IMG/VR virus record: IMGVR_UViG_3300042934_000768
Span: 1 to 64,000 of that record
Direction: 5' to 3' (one strand)
DNA from: a virus
DNA: 64,000 nucleotides
A program made the translations under genes and the position numbers. This document shows positions 59,001-64,000 of the stretch, in pieces. The notes under the pieces are model-generated. The model did no database searches, was not told the origin of the DNA, and saw only the letters and a program-made list of their open reading frames with translations. Each line of letters begins with the position of its first letter. Position 1 is the stretch's first letter.

Positions 59001-59936
59001 CTCGAAAACTTCGGTAGTATGCTGGAGCAAAAAGGGATCGACACGAAGCAGGGTGTTGCGCTTACGCATGATCGAAGGTCGCCAGTGGGTCAATTCCGTC
59101 AAGCCTTTTACAGTGGGGATTGGAAATCGATTCGACAGATCGATCGGGATTACTACGGTAGCTATTGGTCTGAGAATCATAATCTGGATGATGTCATTGA
59201 TCTGCTCTCCCGGCCACAGTCCATTAACGGTGGGCTGGATAATGCCAGCTACAAACCGGGCACCAGCTCCGGTATCGATGTCAATAAATACGGATTAAAG
59301 CGCACGTATGACACGATCTTCGGCAAGCTTAGCGAGGGCGATCAGGTAAACGCCAACGAGTACACTCGATTGTTTGGTCGCATGCAGCAAGAATCGGTAG
59401 CAGGCGCAACCCCGCCACCGCAGCAGCCGAGAATGACCGGCAGGTACCAACAGTCCTCGTGGAGATCGAGCTACACGCCGCCGCTGCAGTCGAGGCCAGC
59501 GCCTCAAGGAGCGATCCCGGATACGCTTCATGATCTCTCCGGCGGATGGATTCCGAACGATATTTTCAGCGGCATAAACGGAGCCCGCAACAAGAAAATT
59601 GCTTTGTTCGGCAGTCTAGCTTTAGGTGGTGTAATGGGTTACAATGTTCTTAGTAATACCACTGCACCGGTTTCGGCGCCCACGCCACCACCACCCGTGC
59701 CCCCTCAAATTCCCATTCAATCACCGCTGCCGCCGATCCCTGGTGAACCGTCCGGAGCGAATGTCTTGATCTCAGGTCGGGGGCAGGCAGTAGGAGAAAA
59801 CCTATCGACGCTTGTCCAAGAAGGACTGAGCCGAAGCGGGTGGCAAGGGTCGGCCAATATGACGGTTAATCACTCCGATAATACAAACCGGCTGACAAGA
59901 TTGTGGTACCGGGATAAAGTCGAGGAACACATGTAA
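53058..59936 (+). CDS. Giant virion RNA polymerase candidate fused to a DEDDh exonuclease (2292 aa)
   Basis: N-terminal exonuclease: Exo I FDIETLG (~108-114), Exo II NGDNFDLEVL (~281-290), Exo III HAAIADVDD (~361-369), the full DEDDh set. C-terminal polymerase: a SSASGILKIIGP strand like the beta-prime SGRSVI-GP block, RYPTKH at 1818-1823 (beta-prime R-x-P-T-x-H), and GDADGDQLHM with D1856, D1858 and D1860, 38 residues later (35 in E. coli beta-prime). The end is a Gly-rich hydrophobic segment and a Pro-rich tail. Established: crAss-like phages carry a giant YonO-like RNAP in the virion. Inferred: injected with DNA to transcribe early genes. The exonuclease role is unknown. Confidence 0.85.
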   Translation: MALNDKINGLNSTGIPMVTPGSEEWTLASTFHSLRKASYSNDNERASRVDQQLSMIQNSTPLDQKTLKSNDKVILKNFSSPHQILGQKQVDAMMAFMRGEAKTFYAFDIETLGDVKTGEGLHITEIAMQGFQKSKDGLFKADANRMFSVLIRPDQQSQIYLENLIRRVRSDRFAFNTMSDSERITLVNLMRYSTETSLGSKAANLNPSQLTHNTVIRTLEDRNGRYSYDKLVMNFENYIGHIQSGYNNLKNLDERTHSVSYSMQRYRQQIAAHQNAFFFSYNGDNFDLEVLDRFGKQTGQTVIRPQNHIDYYRLIQTAYANPHSFHEEFASKNDLKNRYFQQGRLTMHEIRKTLGIAGGEAHAAIADVDDRGLGGVVSMTIDKVYNRIHTAKNKGAMDTMSIRPASFTWNRKDVLKVGDQLFSASGYTAFGDSLDFQARMENGELVPHDVSWNKTVLNAKTMYTVNNLREVKDSSGSVTGHVLELLDQDTGRLSFISRSGPNSMDQLAQFVQQQLHSTRGMNREELYNIQKIREEDQARRRYERMTSLSGAGGASRSAGFQAAQRMYGNIEHYQKRLLAKRKNWPTDQLDAELADYRDHATFMSKMDFNSRPVFDANGNMNWVYNPEEASLFFRMAPRMSSEYDHYSAAIKEIERMIPLDPKERNREQIRKVQQQRDMAWRIYNQSMERSDMAGNHTTSRIMESWENRGINLHVGGEQRFFSMQSIPSTERAIRRFISQDDSENPNTQRHRLEQFIDSLHENAVVGAGNTRKFRMINQQSGSIHDTITQIAMDLHSRNMPLEPLETTSLGQRDMSNVTADRNRTAVQKAIQRALSYEGSVFLTGGKVQLHPEVDKFFGDLEGHHLSGLQANNRNAVEMVLRSLEGSNRNLMFDLSVNNSRSNPMAKITVMTPQHSTSVREALMEGRSHPRAVDILIPLINEDGYQVLGKRNLIAHTVAVMDQDSGKIVRRSTAEVIGMQYAHNMNFILSALDEGDFDGASWRSKHVLGEAVKSMSGSRMDIHSYNDAYEARGRMADFDKMSHVNMAPAMIHDLYRKGIIARDDLKDEAFYYDRADRQYKLRTLVGMDDLKHGHFERLMDMPGWAQGANWEGQAPTLYTSGVKEGAVQKGTMSTQDLRDYTLYGHYINMARPNSIQARNFYEFSDDAASRVSRVNAYTNFNGMLDTEKNAQYKSRYMGGNGRTGVNLKVAYITNEELHSRIMDMYNSGGAENLQLLRDEGILVKRNGQEVIDHRRLPTVYEQQAVIAKELMDAMKYTDSQSFDKGTGTFQWHERFAKNGAAGANSGFIVGGEAINGATVNPGDVIGRRYVDGNWEEIRYEKHYTGRLTGVENQVFNVEWDDKPFKISFAGEKGTDAATPSLKLIGALTGDTEISAMISPNPAKRKDFGMMMEGYAKIIINELMKKDQPTRERLIRQLDLASIGLQYNNGQFMDVSGRMPNGIDIKDFNRIAQHRELGINFQTSTGLSTGILEARMMRSPQYYKSVDANGKAVIGYDPEGKKIYASGLDGSSIGHREMKVLRRMGADQTYELAFETMREQATKTGRWQDAQNLSHSIMGFVDPDAPEMAAYKNRILQAHQFESMPELGLDMNTVKGTILDRDTVARHLGIDGKEAGHGFWLQLPEEVAVNVHGGSDRTKVNKIFVPFTHLAREGSNDKIHLQKLQRQIAQINESIKSYSRAKTQNGRGKDSAEYHMQRLQGHVTNYVNQLSKDTLSSKGMTGESVLKAHMPSSASGILKIIGPESAAAIGDEMTFVSVQQAKDMGIYEHVIGKQHIGTSRESEILQDWSRQQNKNVMTIRYPTKHNSAVQFTRVAIDPNLKIGNILTTAFTAERLEGDADGDQLHMIYVDDDNIQKEWAHLKGQRQAEFQGGHDNWSDFLKSRIAEEATGAQRNYNLESLIEGYNKDLNNQDGTRIRQMVPNSEAEIAGKIGKTQIGGISNLNLAIQDFAEEMYGSYSQEYKTLENFGSMLEQKGIDTKQGVALTHDRRSPVGQFRQAFYSGDWKSIRQIDRDYYGSYWSENHNLDDVIDLLSRPQSINGGLDNASYKPGTSSGIDVNKYGLKRTYDTIFGKLSEGDQVNANEYTRLFGRMQQESVAGATPPPQQPRMTGRYQQSSWRSSYTPPLQSRPAPQGAIPDTLHDLSGGWIPNDIFSGINGARNKKIALFGSLALGGVMGYNVLSNTTAPVSAPTPPPPVPPQIPIQSPLPPIPGEPSGANVLISGRGQAVGENLSTLVQEGLSRSGWQGSANMTVNHSDNTNRLTRLWYRDKVEEHM
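59617..59645 (+). promoter_or_regulatory. Intragenic promoter-like copy with palindrome variant
   Basis: TAGCTT, 17 nt, TACAAT (59640-59645), with GTAATGGGTTAC at 59631-59642 (two mismatches). Over about 38 nt it matches the promoter at 13652-13680 and its downstream bases almost base for base. It lies in the 3' end of the polymerase gene and could serve the baseplate genes. Confidence 0.5.
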
Positions 59937-59949
59937 GGGGTGTTAACAT

Positions 59950-62900
59950 ATGGCCACAACAGGCATTGATGATCGGGACTCTCTTTATGGGAGTCTCCGA
60001 CCCCATCATTTACGCATCGGCGATACACAGTTCTTTGTTCCGCCGACGGCGATTACCGTCACCAAACGGATGAAAAACCAAACGGTCAACATGCTTCGAA
60101 GCAAGGGGAGCTTCATTAAGGGCAGCGGATTCTTTGATATGGTGATCGACATGTCATTGTTTTTCCCGGACCGTGAATCGATCAACAACGAGCTGCGGCC
60201 ACTTCTGGCACAAGTCAAGAAGTGTCCGTTTCTTCCTGTTGAGAACCTTCATCTCAACGACGTGTACGACATTCAGGCTGTTACGGTTGCCGGGCTTACA
60301 GTGTCTACGACGCCAGGATTTCCGCATTCACTGACAGCAAATTTTCAATTTTACGCCTTTAATCCTTTCGTTTACATCTTCAATGAGAACGACAAAGAGT
60401 ACAAAGAGTTGTTCAATTGGCCGCTGTTTCGCTGGTACTATCAGCGCAATCTGCAACCAAGCGACGGGCGTTACACTTATTTCGAGCCGATGCGGGATGA
60501 GCTGACGGAATACTTTAAGTTCAAAACGACGTTCGAGGGCGACCTGCTCAAGATCCGTGAATGGCGCTTGGAGCGGGATCAGATGATCAAGCGGTGGGTT
60601 TCGGATAAGGCGAACAAGAAGTACATTGACCAGGAGGACTTCGACTTCACCACATCAGCCTTTGATGAGATCGATGAGCGGATCTTCAACAGCACCCTGG
60701 ACGAGCATTACAAGAAGGCCGTTTATGAGCATGACATTCAGATGGAGGATTGGATCTTCGACGATCTGTACCTGCAGAATCTGAGCATCAGCTACCAGAA
60801 CGTCATCACCTCACAGCAGATTCAGGGCCATGAAACGCCAACCCACCAATATCTTGGATCAGCTGACACAATCATCGTGTGCAAATTCCAAACCGATGAC
60901 GCCGAGACGCTGGCCAATTTTGAAGGCATGATCCGCCGCTCCAACTACTTGGTGCGGGAATACCACAAGGAACTGTCCAATGGCTTCTTGGAGTTCGATC
61001 ACCCGCTCGCTCGATTATTTGGCGTGCATTACGTAGTTGTTCAAGATGTACAGTCTTCTACCGTCGAGCGGCAGCCCGGCGTTTTCGATATTACACTGAC
61101 GCTGATTGCTTACAACCGGGCCCAGAAAAAGCTGGCTGAGACAAAGTTGCTGAACGGTGAGGCGGATCCGGCGAGCTACGGTGGCTGGAAGAACTCACAT
61201 GCGAAGCTGCTGTTGCCGGTCTTCGGGTGGGCCTCCTGGCTTGCCGACCGACCGCTATTCAAAAGGGCGGGATCGGAGATTTGGAACAGTCTCATAGGCA
61301 AGGACATGCCGTATATGGATCTGGATCTGGAGAAAAAGGTGATCTTTGAAAATAAGGTGAAGCAAGGTTTCGCTGCCATTGAAATCTATCCGGATCTGGA
61401 GCTACCGACTTATACGGAAGTCGCAGAGGCAGGATTCCAAATCATTAACAACAATAACGGATTCTACGTGGAGCCCGACTTCTTCTTGATCTATGATGAT
61501 GTCTCCACGGTGAAAGACTTGAAGGGTATTCTGAACTCTTCCTTCAAGGCGGAAGCGAGAGACACCATTGGCGGGGGAGCGACGATCCAAGACAACGAGT
61601 ATAAGTTGAATGAGTGGACGGCCGAATACACGCAGAAGCAGAAGACGCTGAAGACCGAGGCACTGCAGCCAAACATCAAGCAGGAGCCGCCGGCAGACGG
61701 ACAGGATGGAAATATTGCGCCAGAGCAGATGGAATCTTTGATCCGTCAAAAAGCACAGAATCCTATCGACAACAAGCAGAATCCGACTGGGATGAAAGAT
61801 AACCTGCTGCCGCAAGCATGGGTTGTCGCCTTCGCCAAGTCCTTTGATGAGCAGCTTCGGCAGTTCTATTCGACTGGATATGAGACGAATCATAATCTGG
61901 GGAACGTTGTAGTGAACGAAGCAAACGTGCCGATCATGCAGACCGAGGATATGCGGTTCTTCTCGGATAGGGACTTTATCCGGGAAGCGGCTCATATCGG
62001 CGTCATGCGGGCAAGCCGGGTCATGGGCGATCCGGAATCATTGGGGCGAAACTACGAGTTCAACATCGAGCAGGGGATTGCTCATCTCCAGTATTACTAC
62101 GACCGGGTGAAAAAGTCGAACAATATCAGCCAGTACGTCTATGATGCGTTCGGCTTAAATGCGGACCTGGCGGCTGATATGAAGAAGTGCTATTTCGCAG
62201 CCGCTGTGTGCTTGTACCTTGGATTCGAGATCGAGTACAACCGGCTGCAGAAGTCGAATAAAAAGCTCAACTACGGGCTGATTCTGCAAGTGAAAAAGGT
62301 CCTGCAGCTGATTGACCAGACCAAGGATTGGGATACGGCCACGATCGAGAAGAAGGTCGCCGAACTTCCTGTCAAGGATTACAAGACAGCAAGCCTGAAC
62401 AACGCTGCACCATTTGCCAAGCAAGATCCAGTGCTGGAGGAGTCGGCGTTCGAGGATCCGAATTTGACGCTGCAGATGATGTTCCATGACGTGGAGAAGT
62501 ATGATCGCCGGGGACGCCTGGTTCGTGCCTTTCCAGCCTTCTTCATGATGTTCATCGACGAGGGACAGTATATGGGCACGATCAAGCTGTCCGATAAGTA
62601 TTTCGGATACCAGGCCGTGACGGATATCACCTACACCAACAGCCGCAGGATGGCGTCAAGCACGCTGGCGCTAGAGATGAGCAACGTAGCAGGAACGCTC
62701 TCGGACGGCGTGAAAGCGATGGATCTGACGCATCACGGCGCATGGGATTTGATTCAGTCCTTGATTGCTCCGGGGTTTGCGGCCATGCAAGCCGAGCGGA
62801 GCCGAAACCGGGATTCCAATTGGTACAAGTCAATCATGCTGCGCACTGGCGCCCGGGTACACTTCCGGATGGGATATGGCTCCAACCCCATGAGTATGCC

Positions 62901-64000
62901 GACGTTAATGAACGGGACGATCACTCAGCTGGAGAACAATGGTGAGACCGTATCGGTCATCGTCCAAGACGATGGGATCGAGCTGACCAACAAGATCAAG
63001 GCACACCCGGATGAAACGACAAGCGGGTTTATCTTCAGCAAGAAAGAGCCGACGGAAATTGTGGATGCACTGCTGCGGGATGACCAAGGGTTCCTCGGAA
63101 ACCTAAAGCAGGCCATCAGTAATGCGGAGTACCTCAAACATTCGCTTGGTATCATACACTTTGGAGCTCCGGGTCGGCCAGCGGCGGCGATCGGTGGTGA
63201 ACTGGGTGGCCGAGTTATGAATGAGATCAACATGAACATCTACGAGACCGGCGGCAATTTGAATACGGAGAAAGGATTCTGGGGCAGGCTCGGTGACTTC
63301 TTCGGGGTAAGCAGCTTCGACGAACCAGGGATCAACATTAATCTGTACGATAAGACGGTCTGGGATGTGCTGAACATCTGCGCTTCTGTGGGCGAAGACC
63401 ATGTGGTCGCCGTGCATCCGTTCGATTTTCGGAGTACGATCTTCAGCGGGAAGCCTTACCATCCGATTGCCTTCGGGTATGCCGTTGACGGAAAAGACAA
63501 CATCTCCTTGTACCGCAAGCCGTTCCGGCAGTTCCACATCTTCGACAGTGCGACCAACATCATCGACAACAACATCATGGCCACGGAGAACAACATGTAT
63601 AACGTGGCTATCGGAACGTACTACAACGAAGGGAAGCTGGATACGACCGAAGCCATTTACGTGGACACGAACATCTGGCCGGAGAAGCTCCGAACGGTCA
63701 ACATCGACACAACGCTGAACGCCCAAGGGATCCGGCTCGTGGAGAGCATTCCGCTTGTAGGAGGATTGCTGAACAAGCCGTTCAAATGGTACTTCGACGA
63801 AGCCGTGGCGATCCGCATTGCAGCGGCGGGTCTAAAGGATCATGTGAAGAACATGTACGACGGCTACTTGACGGTGGTGGGAGATCCGGCAGTAAAGCCG
63901 TTCGACCAGCTGCTCATTAATGACACGCTGATCAACATGACCGGTCCAGCTGAAGTGCGAGAAGTCACCCAGATGATGAACCTGGAATATGGATTCATCA
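59950..64000 (+). CDS. Large baseplate/hub-type protein, 5' part (at least 1350 aa)
   Basis: Starts MATTGIDDRD at ATG 59950 after GGGGTG; the frame stays open to the window edge. N-terminal ~150 residues read like a phage baseplate or hub domain (FFVPPTAITVTKRMKNQ, VTVAGLTVSTTPGFPHSLTANFQFYAF). Around residue 960-1010 is a beta-barrel-like stretch (ARVHFRMGYGSNP ... NGTITQLEN) as in tail hub or baseplate wedge proteins. Position after tape measure and polymerase fits a baseplate role. Exact family not recognised; incomplete here. Confidence 0.65.
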   Translation, partial: MATTGIDDRDSLYGSLRPHHLRIGDTQFFVPPTAITVTKRMKNQTVNMLRSKGSFIKGSGFFDMVIDMSLFFPDRESINNELRPLLAQVKKCPFLPVENLHLNDVYDIQAVTVAGLTVSTTPGFPHSLTANFQFYAFNPFVYIFNENDKEYKELFNWPLFRWYYQRNLQPSDGRYTYFEPMRDELTEYFKFKTTFEGDLLKIREWRLERDQMIKRWVSDKANKKYIDQEDFDFTTSAFDEIDERIFNSTLDEHYKKAVYEHDIQMEDWIFDDLYLQNLSISYQNVITSQQIQGHETPTHQYLGSADTIIVCKFQTDDAETLANFEGMIRRSNYLVREYHKELSNGFLEFDHPLARLFGVHYVVVQDVQSSTVERQPGVFDITLTLIAYNRAQKKLAETKLLNGEADPASYGGWKNSHAKLLLPVFGWASWLADRPLFKRAGSEIWNSLIGKDMPYMDLDLEKKVIFENKVKQGFAAIEIYPDLELPTYTEVAEAGFQIINNNNGFYVEPDFFLIYDDVSTVKDLKGILNSSFKAEARDTIGGGATIQDNEYKLNEWTAEYTQKQKTLKTEALQPNIKQEPPADGQDGNIAPEQMESLIRQKAQNPIDNKQNPTGMKDNLLPQAWVVAFAKSFDEQLRQFYSTGYETNHNLGNVVVNEANVPIMQTEDMRFFSDRDFIREAAHIGVMRASRVMGDPESLGRNYEFNIEQGIAHLQYYYDRVKKSNNISQYVYDAFGLNADLAADMKKCYFAAAVCLYLGFEIEYNRLQKSNKKLNYGLILQVKKVLQLIDQTKDWDTATIEKKVAELPVKDYKTASLNNAAPFAKQDPVLEESAFEDPNLTLQMMFHDVEKYDRRGRLVRAFPAFFMMFIDEGQYMGTIKLSDKYFGYQAVTDITYTNSRRMASSTLALEMSNVAGTLSDGVKAMDLTHHGAWDLIQSLIAPGFAAMQAERSRNRDSNWYKSIMLRTGARVHFRMGYGSNPMSMPTLMNGTITQLENNGETVSVIVQDDGIELTNKIKAHPDETTSGFIFSKKEPTEIVDALLRDDQGFLGNLKQAISNAEYLKHSLGIIHFGAPGRPAAAIGGELGGRVMNEINMNIYETGGNLNTEKGFWGRLGDFFGVSSFDEPGININLYDKTVWDVLNICASVGEDHVVAVHPFDFRSTIFSGKPYHPIAFGYAVDGKDNISLYRKPFRQFHIFDSATNIIDNNIMATENNMYNVAIGTYYNEGKLDTTEAIYVDTNIWPEKLRTVNIDTTLNAQGIRLVESIPLVGGLLNKPFKWYFDEAVAIRIAAAGLKDHVKNMYDGYLTVVGDPAVKPFDQLLINDTLINMTGPAEVREVTQMMNLEYGFI

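Noticed and set aside
1-64000. CRISPR arrays, insertion sequences, integrase and attachment sites
   Set aside because: No regularly spaced repeats, transposase, or tyrosine/serine recombinase motifs were seen anywhere in the window.

Overview
This window is a large segment of a contractile-tailed (myovirus-like) phage genome, most likely a jumbo-class phage of a Bacillales host such as Paenibacillus or Brevibacillus. The evidence is near-consensus AGGAGG ribosome sites, GTG and TTG starts, sigma-A-type promoters, B. subtilis-type LexA boxes, very tight gene packing, and one continuous late module: terminase, portal, protease, capsid, sheath, tubes, chaperones, tape measure, baseplate. No bacterial housekeeping gene is visible.

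Layout. 1-6435 (mostly minus strand): two small proteins sharing an N-terminal motif, a 1258-aa single-chain RNA polymerase-like protein (DNDGD signature) with a ~400-nt structured leader, an Ala/Gly-rich membrane protein, a tiny membrane protein and a LysM protein. 6656-11718 (plus): accessory genes, including two Tad2/DUF2829-like proteins (Thoeris anti-defence family), a DUF1653 protein and a stand-alone terminase-like ATPase. 11732-12966: tRNA array (Tyr, His, initiator-like Met, Trp, Asn, Lys, Pro, Glu and two irregular tRNAs) interleaved with noncanonical structured spacers. 12996-15288: two small genes, a promoter with LexA boxes and a ParM/ParR-type segregation pair. 15308-34987: packaging and head genes (large terminase, portal-MuF fusion, protease-scaffold fusion, major capsid protein, structural proteins). 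34987-38418: a virion gene split in the middle of an Ig-like domain by an AT-rich ~1.8-kb insertion that carries a MauE-like membrane protein, a thioredoxin-like protein and a 10-cysteine peptide. 38418-64000: neck and tail (sheath-like paralogue, sheath, three tandem tube-type paralogues, two tail chaperones, a 1985-aa tape-measure candidate with an SNase-like domain, a 2292-aa exonuclease-RNA polymerase fusion, and the start of a baseplate gene).

How it works together (inference). The 2292-aa protein lies among virion genes and carries the double-psi beta-barrel signature of multisubunit RNA polymerases (R-x-P-T-x-H, then DADGD) plus a complete DEDDh exonuclease domain. It is the best candidate for an injected virion RNA polymerase. 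The 1258-aa protein carries RNP and GGADNDGD, like YonO and eukaryotic RdRPs, and would be the non-virion enzyme. A perfect 12-bp palindrome, GTAATGCATTAC, occurs four times with several one- or two-mismatch copies, almost always over promoter elements. It looks like a dispersed operator for one phage regulator. Together with LexA boxes, ParMR and a bacteriocin-like cargo, this suggests a temperate, plasmid-like (phage-plasmid) lifestyle. No integrase, repressor or replication gene is visible here, so that remains a hypothesis.
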